Positions 27,779 to 41,578 of a DNA stretch of 64,000 nucleotides are shown piece by piece. The notes under the pieces are model-generated. The model was not told the DNA's origin, did not search any database, and worked only from the letters and a program-made list of their open reading frames with translations. This DNA is from Dirofilaria immitis (lineage: Eukaryota; Nematoda; Chromadorea; Rhabditida; Onchocercidae). The stretch lies in contig JAKNDB010000068.1 of assembly GCA_024305405.1 (NCBI GenBank), forward strand, positions 6,377,501-6,441,500, written 5' to 3'. The first letter of the stretch is position 1; every line of letters begins with the position of its first letter. The translations under genes were made by a program, and so were the position numbers.

Positions 27779-30700
27779 TCAAAAATGATTCGGATAAACT
27801 GAGTTTTGTGCAGCTGTCATTGGATCACCACCACTATCGTAATAGTGGTGGTGATGGTATGCTGAGGTTGAAATAGCGGGACTTGAACTGAAATGAAATT
27901 ACGATTGATGGTATAGGTGAAAACAAACTGGGAATGGAAAAGGAGTAAATAAGGAAAACATCTAGGATATGCAAGGTAACTTGCACTGACTACATTTTTA
28001 GGAAGGATATATGCAAATTAACTTTCCAGAAAAATGTACCTCATATTTTACTTTTACTTTAACGTCTAAGAACAGATATTTCAAGTGGGAAATGAAAGTA
28101 CAAGTTAGTTGAGAGTCAAAACACGAAACTTACACTGATATGCTTGCGACTGCACATTCACTTCAGGTCGTTGTGCATAATAAGGAGCGCCATTATTCGG
28201 GTATTTCATCGAGTGTACATTATACTGCTGTGACGTGGAATACTCTGCCAGTGCTTGAGATGGAATTTGTGGAAAAATGGATGACTTGTTTGGATTATTA
28301 TTATTGCATTGATTATAACAATGACCGAATCTGGGATACTCAATTGCGTTACATATCCTTGAATTACCCTAGAAAAGGAGAATTATGAATAACTTTCAGG
28401 CTTTTCAAAGTCATTTTGAGAAATTATTAATATTGAATTATTCCAGACACTACTCATTAATCCTTGATTAATTCCACTACTTTGGATGCTAAAACTGAAG
28501 ATTAAAATAAGGAAAAATAAACACTTTTCCAAAAATAAAGTACCAAATGTGAAAGTGGCGCATTATTTGCAGATACATGACATCCACTATTAACCAAATT
28601 TATTAGCTGCTGTTGTTGATGACGGGAATGATGATACTGCTGAAAATGCGTAAACTGATAATGTTGCTGCTGTTGTTGTGGCTGATGCAGCTGCTGACCG
28701 GATACTCGAATTGCAGCTGCATTGCTGTATATGCCACAACCATTAACACTATTATTGCCATCAGTGACATTAGCATTCCCGATTAATGACGGTGTTAATG
28801 ACACAGCATTCGTGCTACTGATATTATTTGTACTGCTATTGCTATTAACATTCCTTGTATATAGCGCAGAATTTTCCTGTACCATTATTGAGGCAGCTGG
28901 TACTGCTGATGTTACTGCGATCTGTTGTGGTTGATCGCCTGAAAATGAAGTAATTAGAGAATTACTTATCAGTTGATCAAAAATGTTGCAATCCTATTCG
29001 AACTTAAAATATGTATAGAAATAAAAATAGATTTGTTTTATTTTAAAACGCTTGACCAATTATATGATAAAACACATTTTCACGGTCTTTCATAACTGTT
29101 ATGATGAAAGGAATGTCGTTTCAGAAGCAGCTGTATTGGCAAAAATCATCCGATTAAGCAAAATATGAGCAGTGAACTGTTGAAAAGCGAACGAGATATC
29201 ACTAGTTAGCTGCATGCATACCGTAATTAAGCAATATCACCTACAAGGTGGTGTAAGGGAGCTTTGTTGAGGTGTCACAACAGCACTATGCGAATCATAA
29301 AATGAGTTTGTAGAACATCGAGCAGATGTAGATAAATGCGCCGGAGATAGCGTACTATTAGGTGTGTCACAAGTTGCTGATATCGGTGAAATTATCTGAA
29401 GACAATTTGTTTTACAAGCATACTTGTAATACTCTATTCCATGTTGATCCCTTTTAAAAAGAAATTAAAAATTCCATCAATTCTGAACCTAGCTCGACTT
29501 GTCAGATTTTTAATCGAATTTATTCGTTAACTTCAGTTTCAATAAATACTTCATAGAAATATTTCATTGTTTCAATTCTAAAAAGCTTCATAATCTAGCT
29601 GATAATCTCTTCCCACGGTTTATTTCATGATTTGCTATCATTCAAAAAAACATGCCGAATTGTTCGTGGATTGCATTTTAAGTATTTCGGTTTCCGCAGC
29701 TAATGTCGATGACTGTTCGTCGCAACGGTTAACCAATACTCCTTCCAGACAATTTCCTCCAAGATCATCCAGCGAATTGTTCTGCAAGGAACAATGAACT
29801 ATAATTTTTATAAAAAAAACGAGTGCAAGAAAGATCGAAAAATAAACAGCACGAGCAAAAAGAAATCTTTCTTTCTTTGTTAATTTCAAGAATAAAAAAA
29901 GTTTTCTCTTCCCAAAAAAGTTCTTTTACTCTAAAAACTTCTAAAATCTTTATTCTTTATCTGCAACCTACAACTGTTTCCTTCGAATGAAAGGTTCAAT
30001 TTGAATTCCAGAATTTTAGTTAAATTGAACTCAAATTTATCAATTCAATTCCTAACTATTCTATTATTGAATAAAAAAATACAGTTGTGTTTGCAGCTAA
30101 GATTCAAAATTTAATACAAAATTATTCGTTACCAGTATACCAAATATGAGAGTTTCCTTCCAACTCAAAACTTACCAGTAAGCTCATTACTTCAAAAATT
30201 TTGTCTAAAATTATTTAAGCTAAAAATATCGAGTAAAAATACCGGTCCAATTTGATCCATCAGATCTTTTACATGCGACTCAGCTAACTCTGGCATTGCT
30301 GACAAATTGCTCATTTCTTCGGAGATGGTGGAATCTACAGATTCTTGTGCTTGTGATGTTGTTGGTAATGTCGAACTGCCCAACCTTGCTTGATCGTATT
30401 GTTCGGCTCTTTCTAATTCAGGGACAATGCAGTTCATCTGCTGTATCTCCTTAGTCATTGATTTGCTGGACTACAAAAAGTATATTGTTCCTATTAATAA
30501 AATTATGTCCAGAATTTTAAGTTAAAATTTTAAAACCAACATTCAAAACAATGAAAACAATGAAAAAGAAAAATCAATTTATAATTAATTCAATAGGAAT
30601 TTTACGCAACAAATTTGGATCTCTTACCTCCGCTCCGCCATTATAACTGCTTGCCGGACAATAAGGCACTTCTTTTGATATCGAATACTTGAATGAATTG

Positions 30701-32219
30701 GTAATTTGCATCGGAGAAACACCATTCTGCAACATTTCTGGCTCTTTACCGTGATATATATTACAGGGATCGTTCATTACGGTCATGTGCGTGTAGTGCA
30801 TCCACCCATCAGTGCCTTCAAATGGTCGTTTACGAATCTGAAAATATTATACAGCTGAAAGTTATCACAAACATGTATAATTGCTCACTTATAAAAAACA
30901 AAAAAATTGACTTATAAAATAGTCAATTTTTTTGAATTTTGTTTTATACCATATCGGTCTTCATTTGAAATATTCAGTATTTGAAAAAAAAATACGTTTG
31001 GCTTAAAAGCTGATATGGATGGATAATCTGGTGCGAAAGGAGTTGTAGTCCTTAATACTTGTACACAACCAGGATAACTCTGAGATGAGGAAAGAAGCTG
31101 TGGATGATGATGACTGTGAGAATGGATTATCGATGAAACCATTTCCCGAGGTTTCGTCTGTTGCTCCATGTACTGTTTCATCGCTGCTTCTAAATATCTG
31201 AAACTCATCGAAATTTAAAATTCTTAAAAATAAGAATATTTGCTGAGTTTTTTCGAACTGAAAATAATTTTGTAGTTTCTTAACATAAGAATTTAAGAAT
31301 TGAAAATCCTTAAGACTGAATACCTCTTTTAAAAATCTTAGGAAAATATAAACTAGTTTCGATAAAATCAATAAAGACTGTTCATCATAAATTAAAATAT
31401 CAATAATAAATAATGAAAAATCAGTTTATAAAACACTAATATCGAAAAGTGAAATAGAGCAACTGTAATACTGAAGATATATTGACAAAAACAATCAAAA
31501 GTTATAAAATTTAGAATTCGAAGACATGAAACATTTCCCATTTAGGAATAACATTATAAGAGATTAATTATCATCATTTAGCTCTTATGATACGATCTAG
31601 ATCTCTGACTGACTAAATATTGGAGTGAGAAAGGATTAAATGAAGAGTTTGTATTAAAAAATCTTTTTGCCTGAAGAAAGTATTCCTAGAATAACAGTAA
31701 TAAAATGCTCAAAAACCAGACAACCTTCGACGATATTTTTGCATTTCGGCTCTTTCTTTCTTCAATCGTTCTATTTGAGCATTTTCCTGTCTTTCTTTCG
31801 TCCGTTCTGCTATTAATTTGGTATTTTCAATACAACCCAAAAACGAGCACGTCGTTCCTTCCTTCGTGCACTGAACCTCTCATCAGTGTATGTTATGCCA
31901 TTTGGTCTGAAGTGAAACAGTCGAGCAAGATTTCCAAAATTAGAAATATAAGAAATTTTAAGTTGTTCTTAACCAATATTGTTTATAAAAATGACTCATT
32001 TATCGACTTTTATGATATTTATTAGGCTCAATTTGAACTGAAATTTGAAAAAATTCCAATATATTCTAAACAAAGATGATCTGTTTTTTTAATCTATGTG
32101 ACATTTCTTCCGTGCAGTTGAAAAAAAAAAGAATATTATTAAAATATTTACATAATTGCTGATTCTTCTTCAACGACAGATGTTGAAGGTAAAACTGCTG
32201 CTAAACCACCACTATTCAT
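27779..32219 (-). CDS. Unrecognised coiled-coil, low-complexity (Gln/Asn/His/Ser-rich) protein
   Basis: I do not recognise the family. Exons on the minus strand: 32219-32152, 31906-31725, 31197-30996, 30837-30628, 30470-30243, 29781-about 29640, 29395-29245, 28938-28544, 28368-about 28135 and 27897-27779 (TGA). Phases agree at nearly all junctions; the exit of exon 6 is unresolved. The N-terminal region (YTDERFSARRKERRARF, then ERLKKERAEMQKYRRRYLEA) is strongly basic and helical, likely a coiled coil, and may bind nucleic acid. Later exons carry IRKRPFEGTDGWMHYTHMT, an acidic Ser-rich part (SEEMSNLSAMPELAESHVK), Asn/Ser repeats and polyGln/His tracts. The make-up suggests a nuclear regulatory protein, but that is inference. 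One base is missing in exon 2 at the A5 run 31839-31843 (T run on the coding strand), which otherwise breaks the helix frame. Confidence 0.7.
27824..27855. repeat. Perfect 14-bp inverted repeat with 4-nt loop in the terminal exon
   Basis: Arms ATCACCACCACTAT (27824-27837) and ATAGTGGTGGTGAT (27842-27855) surround CGTA. It lies inside the last coding exon (residues HHHHYYDSGGD), about 45 bases before the stop codon. Confidence 0.8.
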
Positions 32220-35200
32220 TAGTTCAATTTCTTAACAGGAATTGCGACTAAACAATTCAAACAGAACTACAAACATTCCTGAAATTCTAACAAATTAATT
32301 ATTGAATTCATTTAATGAACAATGATCAAGACAAATGAAAGAACGTAAACCAAATAAACATATAAGCGAAAATAAGTGAACTGCGAAAACTAGATTGATA
32401 AGAAGTGAAAATGAATGAATTTAAAATTAGTTATCATGTGTGGAAATGAAGGAAGTTGAAAATGGATATAATACGCAACACATTCGACTTGTTTAATAAG
32501 TAACGTTTTTCATGTTTATTTTTTAATTCCAATAACATATCAGCAGTTGTTCAATCCAATCAAGAGACAAATACTTCCTCGATTCTCAGCTAATAAGCCC
32601 GAATTTATTGTGAACTTGTTGTGTTATAATTTATAATTTAATAGAAAATTATTTCTTTCTGCAGTGATGCCAAAAGAGATCGCGTTTGCAAATCCTCAAA
32701 TATTTTTAAAGACCGCCTAGGCCAATGTTTTTCGTAACGATACTCAATAAAAGTGTTGTAATACATATTTTTTCTTTTTGCGATGGAAAAAGGACATGTG
32801 TAATTGAAGAAGACAAAAATAACAATAAAGTTTTATGCCCCATTTGCATCAACGAAGTTAATGTAGGAAAATACCATACTATTTTATTTCAATGCTGAAA
32901 TAATTGATTCTTAATTCATTGATAATTTGAACTAGAAACAGCAGCTCACTTCTGCTTGTCATACGATTAATATGATTATATGACGACGATTTTATATGAT
33001 CAATAGAACCGGATGTTAAAAACGAATATTAAGAAATACGATCGCTCATCGACATTTCAAACGAATTCATATATATACTTTCTAATAAGAAATTCATACT
33101 ATCGATGTTTCGTCAACTTAAATTTTTACTAAAGATGAAATAAAAAACTAAAGCAAACGAATACAAAATTACTTATATACGAATAAGATGATAGTATGAG
33201 ATACCAGTAACGATAAAAGTGATTACGATGTTTGCCTGTTGATGATTGCTATTAATAAGCTTACGTTTTATGTAATGCAACAAGCTGAACCAAAGAACGT
33301 GATATTCAGAAAGCTGAAAAACAGACCGAATCTGCAATGATTTCTCAAGCAAAATGCATGACTACATGGCAAGATGCAGGAGAATCATTCTGTCGAAAAA
33401 TAATATGCAAAAATTAAAATAAATGAATCTAACAACATACATACATAGAAAAGATGTTCACTCTTTTAGACAATTAATGGTCAAGAAATTTATATGTCAA
33501 ATAAAATGAAAAAAAGACTGGGTAAACTGAGAACTCCAATAATGAATGATAAATACAAAGTAATTAAGAACAAACAATGTGCCCCAGCAATTATTATTGA
33601 ACTAATGATAATATTTTCTATGATACAAAGATTATGATAAAGAATAGAAAATATCATGATAAATAATGATGAACAATGATGGTAATGACAATAAGAAGTA
33701 TAATGATATGTATATGAGTGAAGCATTCAACATTAAGACGATTTGCAAATTAAAACGAATGTTGTCATTTACTGTCATTGACAATTCATACTACAGCTGC
33801 TGCTTCACTTACTCATTTCTGTCTCTCTTGGATAGTATAAATCAAATGTGAGGTATTATTGAAATTCACGAAGAATGAATGCAAGGAAAAAGAAGGAAGC
33901 GCACCTGTCATGAAATTCTTTCATCGGAAAAATGGAGAAGTATCGATAAATTTAAGGCAAACAATTATATATCTGTTACTGCAGAGAGCATCATTCTGTC
34001 ACTACTTCTACTGAAAATAAAATAGCAAATATTCTGCAATTCCCTCCGATTCCTCCATTATGCATGAAATATAAATTATACATGAAATGAGATGAAACAT
34101 ATATGAAATATAAAATTATTGGATTATTTCCTAATTTTGTAAAGACTATCTGCAAAGACGAATGTAAGCAATCGATGTAGAGATAAAGGTAATTAACAAG
34201 GGTAATTCATTTTGAACTACTGTTCCAAACTTTATTCTTAGATTATAATAAATGAAATCCTGAAATTTTTTTGCCCTTTTGTAAGACTAACGCAAAAGCA
34301 GGATGAGCATCAGCCAGCCATCTTCACAAATAAATCAACTCGATGTACTCACGATCATTGTTCCCATAATCATCACATATTTTAATTTAATGACTGCTGG
34401 AGCAGTTCAGCATCGAATGAATATTCATTGATATGAGCTTCAGATTCATTTAAAAGCCCAATACTTCTCCCTTTTCAATTTCACCATAATATTATTGCAA
34501 AATTTAATTAAATATTTGAAACTTAATTAACAACCTCGAATTAAATTTAGTGAATTATAAAATAATGATATTTGGTGATTTCTTCTGCAGTTTTTGAGAA
34601 GATTGCAAAAGCAATGAGACTAAAAAATGTCAAAGACATGACTAAAGTTTGCATTCGACATGAAATAATTAAGTAAAGAAAAGAAGAGGAAAAGGAACCT
34701 ATCCTTTTCTTCAGCAGTATCAAATAACCTTTGCTGAAGGTTGTTTAAATGCAGACGAATCTAAATTTTGTATTTCAAGGTATTGAAAAATTTTTTGTTG
34801 TTTAATTTGTAGAGAATCTGTGAAAATAAATCAAAAATACAAAATTTAAATTAAACTTCAACTCATAATACTATGGAGTTTAAAGTTAAACAAATGAAGA
34901 TGAATGGATGAATAATTAACCAGTTTACAAGATCATTTAAAAAAGTTGTTACTACAGTTACAGATTGAACAATCTGTTAAAAGTAATCGGCATATTTTAA
35001 TAAAATAGGTTACAAAAGTTTCCCGAAAGAATTAGATACGGATTAAAAGAGTTTTAGAAAAGATACGTGATTCCAGAATGTTTAAAACAACCGATAGCTT
35101 TTAACAGATTGAACAATGAAAACCTTCGTTTTCATTCTGTCCATCATTAATCCACCTCCAAACGAAAAAGAATCTACATGACAAAACAAAGGAACAATTA

Positions 35201-35539
35201 AGGATCATAGATTTAAATTAGACGGCTATTACTTTCTTTTTACAAGTTTATAGTTCAGAAATGGTTCACTTACGGTGGAAGCGATAAATTTTGCTAAAAA
35301 ACAAAAAAAGCAGCACTAAGATTTAGAAAAAATGTACTGCAGTAGATAGTAGACGTAATCGTTAAGAATAATAAAAATGAAAGGGAAAAAAGGAACAAAA
35401 ACTTCCTCTCTCATCGCAAACGAATCGCAATCGCTGCTGCTACTGAGCATCGATCACACCATCTTGCTTTACAACGCATTGAAAAAATACATTAAGAACT
35501 GCTTCTGCCCTCTAAAATAGCTCTCTTTTTTGAAACGGT
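32220..35539. other. Gene-poor AT-rich region upstream of the coiled-coil gene
   Basis: Only short chance ORFs. Nothing recognisable was seen on either strand. Confidence 0.5.
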
Positions 35540-36085
35540 TTGATAGGTGAATGAATGACAGGAATGAATAAATGGAATGAATGGATGTAACAAATAAATG
35601 AATGGAATGAATAAATGGCAAGAATGAATGAATGGAATGAATGAATGCGTGAGTAAATGAAAAGAATGAATGAATAAGATGAATAAATGGAATGAATGAC
35701 AGGAATGAATGAATGGAATGAATGAATCGCAGAAATAAATGAGTGGAATGAAGCGAATGGGGAATCAATGAATGGAATGAATGAATCGCAGAAATAAATG
35801 AGTGGAATGAAGTGAATGGAGGAATGAAAGAATAGAATGAGTGAACGAATAGAATGAATGAATGAACAAATAGAACGAGTGAACGAATAGAATGAATGAA
35901 TGGAATGAATGAATGAATGAATGGAATGAATGAATGAATGAATGAATGAATGGAATGAATGATAGCAGGAATGAATGAATGAGTGGCCGGAATAAATGAA
36001 TGGAACGAGATGAATGGCAGGAATAAATGAATGGAATGGATGGATGAATGGAATGAACGAATGGAAGGAAGTGATGAAGAGCTAT
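35540..36085 (+). repeat. GAATG/GAAT minisatellite array
   Basis: About 545 bases of GAATGAATG-type repeats, mixing 4- and 5-base units with scattered variants (GGAATGAAT, CGCAGAAATAAAT, GAGTGG). Parts repeat as longer blocks, for example around 35725-35820. The long minus-strand ORF over it is a by-product of the repeat, because the unit contains no stop in those frames. Confidence 0.9.
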
Positions 36086-37194
36086 GTTTTTTCTTTTTTT
36101 TCATTCGATGTAAAAAGTGAAAAAGAGAAGAAAGGCGAAAGACGACGATGCGACGGCGACGATAATGTCGACAGCGACGATGATGATGACGACTGACAGC
36201 ATGCTATATGTTGAAGACTGAAAAACGATTAAACTGTTCCTTCTCCCTGAAAGTTGTACCATGGTATGGTAATACAATATGCTATGACTAATCACATCAC
36301 ATGGTAAAAAAGAAAATGCAACGTTCACAAGGCAACAAATTCTCGCATACCGCGCTGATTCAGGCTTATGCTCAGCGATTATTTCCGAAAATTGCAACGT
36401 TATCCACTGATTCACGCTTGTGATTCACGTTTAATGATGACAATTGAGCAAATATATACGTAGGCAATCAGGGAAAGTGAGGGCAATTCAAAAATATATT
36501 AAATAATATAATAATAAATATTATCAAATTACTGTGCCGATATTTGCCACTTACTCGGTAATTTATTTCAAATTTTTAAATGAATTTGAAAAATAAGGTA
36601 ATATGGAGAGATATGTTGTGCAGGACACATATAATATTAAAAAAGATGATACATTTATCCAGCAATCGTACAGGGAAAATCAATTACTTATGGCTTGATG
36701 CTAACATCAATTAACTACACAGAAAATCGAGACGATATTTTTAATTAAAAGAGATTTCAAGAAATATGATTGATTAGAAGACAGTTTGATATTATCACAG
36801 TTTTGAATCTCCTCTGCTAATGGCATTAAAAATTTACAAATGTTGTTTCAGTTAAATAAATGTATATGTATATGCTTGAATGAATTAAATGAGTAGAATA
36901 AATAATATGATTACTGATCCCTTTCTCTACCACGTGACAATAATGATCATGGTAATAGTATAATTAATGAGCTTAATTTTTATTCAAATATTCTATTTCT
37001 GCGTTGTCTTTGGATTTAAAATGTATTTCTATATCTTTCGTAAATTTTGAATCAAAAATAAGTTAATAGCAGATAGTGACCCATAAAAGAGAATATAATA
37101 ATAAATCAGCGTTTGCGCTCTAGTAATTTACTACCAAATGGACATGAAGAAGTGTAATGACCGAAGTAGTTAATATGAGATCAATAGACAAGAA
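36086..37194. other. Intergenic sequence between repeat arrays
   Basis: It includes a GAC/GAT-rich trinucleotide stretch near 36140-36195. No gene was recognised. Confidence 0.45.
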
Positions 37195-37320
37195 TGTATG
37201 TGTGTATGTATGTATATGTGAGTGTGTCTGTGTGTGTGCGTGTGTGTATGCATGTGTGTGTGTGTGTATGTGTGTGTGTGTATGCACGTGTGTGTACGTG
37301 TGTGTATATGTGTGCGTCTT
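37195..37320 (+). repeat. (TG)n microsatellite
   Basis: About 125 bases of imperfect TG/TATG/CG dinucleotide repeat. It explains the Thr/His and Cys/Val ORFs that cross it. Confidence 0.9.
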
Positions 37321-37594
37321 CGACCGGCTCATCCATAAGTTGTGGGAGTTAAGTTGTTATCATAAATGTATGAGGTGAAGAGCGATGTAGTGAAAAGGCA
37401 GGTCAGGTCATTGGTCACCACGAGATGACCTCAGCCCAACATCACCATCATCATCGTCTTGCTCTCCTTTAATAACAATAGCAGGAAGAAATTGGATCAC
37501 TTTCATTTCTTTCAAATAGCAAGGAAGAGAATACGAGACATAATACCGTAAATATCTATATAACGAAGGCATATCACCGTACCAATCCATATTC

Positions 37595-37715
37595 ATTCCA
37601 TTCATTCACTCCATTCCAATTCATTCATTCATTCATTCATTCATTCCATGCATTCATTCATTCATTCCATGCATTCATTCATTCATTTCATTCATTCATT
37701 CATTCATGCCAAATT
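37595..37715 (+). repeat. CATT array, reverse complement of the 35.5-36.1 kb array
   Basis: Tandem CATTCATTC units with CATTCCATG variants on the plus strand. The earlier array reads GAATGAATG on the same strand, so the two are inverted relative to each other, about 1.5 kb apart. Confidence 0.85.
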
Positions 37716-37737
37716 CATTCACTCATACATTGTAACA

Positions 37738-37805
37738 GTGACAGTAGTGGTAGCAATAGCAGCATCAACAGTAGTAGCAATAGCAACAGTTATAGCAGCA
37801 GTAGC
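37738..37805 (+). repeat. AGC/AGT/AAC trinucleotide repeat
   Basis: Imperfect run of AGTAGC, AATAGC and AACAGT triplets. No supported exon covers it. Confidence 0.7.
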
Positions 37806-38810
37806 AATCACGTAGTTGAGTTAAATACGAACAATGATGGGCGTTAAATGAATAGATTTAGTGATTAAGATGAAAGAAGAGGAAAAAGAAGGAGGGTCGC
37901 GTGCCTCACTGACAAGAATATTGACAACACACTTATGATATCACTAAATCTGGCGAAGAAGGCCAGAGAAGTGACCCTAATCGGACATTACATCATCAAC
38001 CGCCATAATTGTCGATATTTCTTATTGCTATCGCGCTGTCTTCGTACTCTATGTTTGTAACTGCTTGTGAAGTATTTGCAACTTCACGTTAAATTATAAT
38101 TTTGAATTGAGGCGAATATATAGAGTTGAACTTTAAGATTAGAAGTGTTTCGAGCTCTAAAAACTTGTCCATTACCTATTTTTAAAAGCCTGTCGAAATG
38201 AGTTCTAAGTACTCCAAAAAAGAAAAACATGATCGTCTCGAATCCTTAAATATTCAAGACGTTTACATATTTATACAATCAGTCGACTAAGTTATTATTT
38301 CGAATAGAAATTACATTCATTTCCCAATAACTTTTGATTTTCAAATAATTTCAGAGCGATAATGGCCTACTTGCAATGCCTAGAAAAATTTTTCAATTTT
38401 TGTCTCCATAAAAAGAATTTCACAACTTTTCAAATTCCAAGGATTTGGAACTCAGTTATCTAACAGAAATATCTAATTGATAATCATTGCATTCATAAAC
38501 GGCGCATTATTAAAATACTGATATACAACTAGCGATAACTATGCATAAGTTCAAAAGAAGCAGTTCACTGATGATGGAATAAATTCCAAAATATTTTATA
38601 GGCTAGGGAAAATAGCATCAAGATTACACACACAAAGGAGTGTAACAGAAATTTATCAGATCGCCAACATCACAAAAACGCGTACCAAACAAAAAAATCA
38701 TGTGCTCAAAATTGAAGCTGCTGTTCAAAATCGAAAAATAACTTCTCCAAATACTTGAAATTTTCGACATTTCGAAACGAAATTCGGAAATGGAGGAGCA
38801 GAATAAAAAT

Positions 38811-41578
38811 TTAAATCGAAACTTCCGCTATCACGCCAGCACTTTCCTGAATCCGCTTAATTTCTCCTGCTTTTTCTTTGAAATAGTTAGCAAACCTATA
38901 ACATTATAAACAGAAATATTTCTGATAAAAAATCGAAGATACTGACGATATAAAAGTCTATTAAACGAATTCTACTGACTTGGCCATAAAGTTACATCAA
39001 AATTCGATAAATATTTCAATCAAAAAACAGCTTTTGACAAGAACAAACACTTATATTGAACGTCACGATTAGTTCATAGTTAGTTCCAATTGAACAAGAA
39101 GAAAATTACCAATTAAGATGTGCATGCTTTTTTTGATAGACATGTAAGGATTTTTGATAATCCTACACAGACCAGTTCCATAAATTGTGCGACGGGTCCT
39201 TCTTCCGGTAGATCATACTGAGCGAGATATTTATCCAGAAATATGTGATCGTAGAAATTAACCTGTAATTTTCTAAAACTCGCTTTTCAAAACATGTTGA
39301 TTTGAAGAACTTCACTTACAAAATAGCAACAAAATAGTTTCCATGTTTTACAAAAGCAAAGGGGATAATTACGTCTTCTTCTTCGCCAATCTGATATTCA
39401 TTGTCGATTGGATAAGGCCACATTTTTCCTTGCTCTGTTAGTTCAATCATTTCTTCGAAGGCATTAGTCGGGCCAAATGACTGGTTCCAGATCCTGAACA
39501 TTAATTGCAAAAACCACTGAAAGGCTGGTGAAAAAAAACAATAAAATGCTTTTAAATCAAAAGGAAATATATACACAGCAGCATTTTTATCCCATTCACA
39601 CCAAAACTTCATTGAGTGATCTTTTAGTTTTGGTATGTCTGCTTTTTTGAAAATGTTCAACTTATTTCCAGTACTGTCAAATATGTTTGCCACACGATAA
39701 TCAGGATGAATAACATTGGAAGGAGCTATATGAGGTTCATCTGACGACGGGTCATCCGGATAAAGCATTTTGCTGAAAAGTTAAATATAGAATTTAATAT
39801 AAGCTCATTTTCCTCCACGAGAATTCTTTGAAAAGGAACCACAACATTATTTAGAGGGGAAAAAACTGACAAAAGAGAAGTACGATAACTTCCAGTTATG
39901 CTATAATATTATTGGTCACTGTATATACATATATATATATATATATGTCAAAATCATCGTGACAGAAAATACATATAGACAAAAATAATGGATGTAGTGT
40001 TTTCAAGATGATAAGCAAATTTTATATTACAACCTATTTGTAAGCGGTCATTGCTCTATGACTACCTTCTCGTTGATATGAAGGAAAAAACTGTCCTAAT
40101 ACTAAAGTCATCAGTAAGACTTAGTGCATCAAATTACATAAATTTTCAATCAAAGATCAGTTAAAAACAATCAAAAACGTAAGGACGAAAAATGAAAGGC
40201 TACCTTGCTAATTGTAATGCGATATTATAAAAAGTATTCTCTTTCTCGGTTTGCTCGATTTCTTTTAATATATTTTTCTCTTGCTTTTCCACATAATTTT
40301 GGACTAGAACTTCATGTTTTCCAATTGCCCTTTCTTCGGCTATTGTCACCGCACGTTCCGCAATTCTACGAGCATCCTCCGCCTTGTGGCCTGACTGAAA
40401 GGCGTAAATTCATGTCTACTGGATAAATTAAAACTTATTCAGTCATCCTTAAATTTTTCTAAAATAAAGCGAGTCCTGAAAGATTTAAAACATTTAAAAA
40501 CTTATGGGCATCAAAAGTGACAGATTAAAGCAAATAAAAGTTCACTGTCACCTGAAGAGCTTGATAAAATATTTCACGCTTTAGAAGTAACAGTCCTTGA
40601 CGCATTCGTCGCTTTTCCACAGCTCTAAATCAGTAAGCTTTGTTTACAATATTATGTTGAAACGAAATAACTTCATTACGGCAGCCAAGAAAATGACAGG
40701 CATAACTTTCATTATTATTAAAGAATTTTTAGAACATTAAACTATTTCATGAAGAACAAGAAAAATACCTTGGTGGAGGTCTAACTGTTTCATCCTTGAG
40801 GCTTTCTAGAAAAGTAGCAAAATCTTTATCAGATAATAATTCACTGTATTGTGCACTGGTTGCCGCTTCAAATTTTTCCTTTTCATATTCTATTAATTTT
40901 CCAATCAATTCGTTTTTCGTCCTGAGCAAAAACATATATATATATATACGGAAATTTATATATATATATTCGTATATCAGAATTTAAATTTTCAAAGTTC
41001 AACATTGACATATTTACATTGAGGCAAGTTAAATTTCCCCTACAGCAAGAGATATTGATATAATAACTGAAATTTTCTAAGCAAGTACCAAATAGTTACT
41101 TTCGTTCATCAGAGATACCGTTGTATTGAAGATCCTTAACTACAGAGTCAACAGCTTTCAAGATTTCTTCCGCGGCTACTTCACTTGGTTTCGGCTTTTT
41201 CTTTCTTTTTTCTGCTTAAGTTCTAATAATTTTTCTGTAAGATGAATATGATGATATCTTATACTCGCTAATCCATTCTAAATGATATTATGATTACAGT
41301 TTGTAGCAAAAAGGCTAAACTCTAACAAAATACTAAAAACTACTTCGTATGTTTTCCGGCTTCAAATTCTCATTCGTTTTTGCTTCAGGAGTTGAACTTT
41401 TCGATTTTTTAATTTTATGCACAGTTTTAATGGATGGTTTAGATTTTTGGAAGTCTTCCTCAGCTTCCGAACTAGCACTACCATCATTCGAAGTATTGGA
41501 GAATCGCAGAATTTGAGAAAAAGCTATGCTATGTCTGCTGATTCCTAACCGCACCGAATAACAATATCGATTAAGCAT
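38811..41578 (-). CDS. mrps-31: Mitochondrial small-subunit ribosomal protein S31 (MRPS31)
   Basis: Component of the mitochondrial small ribosomal subunit. Nine exons on the minus strand: 41578-41344, 41234-41100, 40921-40769, 40624-40552, 40394-40204, 39772-39585, 39493-39373, 39262-39110 and 38895-38811 (TAA). The N-terminus (MLNRYCYSVRLGISRHS) is Arg-rich without acids, as expected for mitochondrial import. The diagnostic C-terminal block matches MRPS31: NAFEEMIELTEQGKMWPYPI, then FYDHIFLDKYL, GPVAQFMELV, GLSKNPYMSIKKK and NYFKEK. Phases agree at the junctions I checked once three missing bases are allowed for: T runs 41196-41200 (exon 2), 39151-39155 and 39128-39134 (exon 8). A short intron at 39494-39584 contains no stop in the coding frame, so it can be misread as coding. 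Confidence 0.92.

Noticed and set aside
35469..36104. 211-codon minus-strand ORF rich in Ser, His, Phe and Ile
   Set aside because: It is produced by the GAATG array: the CATTC-type unit has no stop in these frames. The residues repeat with the DNA unit and there is no gene structure.
37120..37378. ORFs on both strands rich in Thr/His or Cys/Val
   Set aside because: They are translations of the (TG)n microsatellite.
39494..39584. Hydrophobic insertion inside S31 (YIFPFDLKAFYCFF...)
   Set aside because: It is an in-frame intron with GT and AG borders. Its removal joins WDKNAAV to IWNQSFG as in the family.
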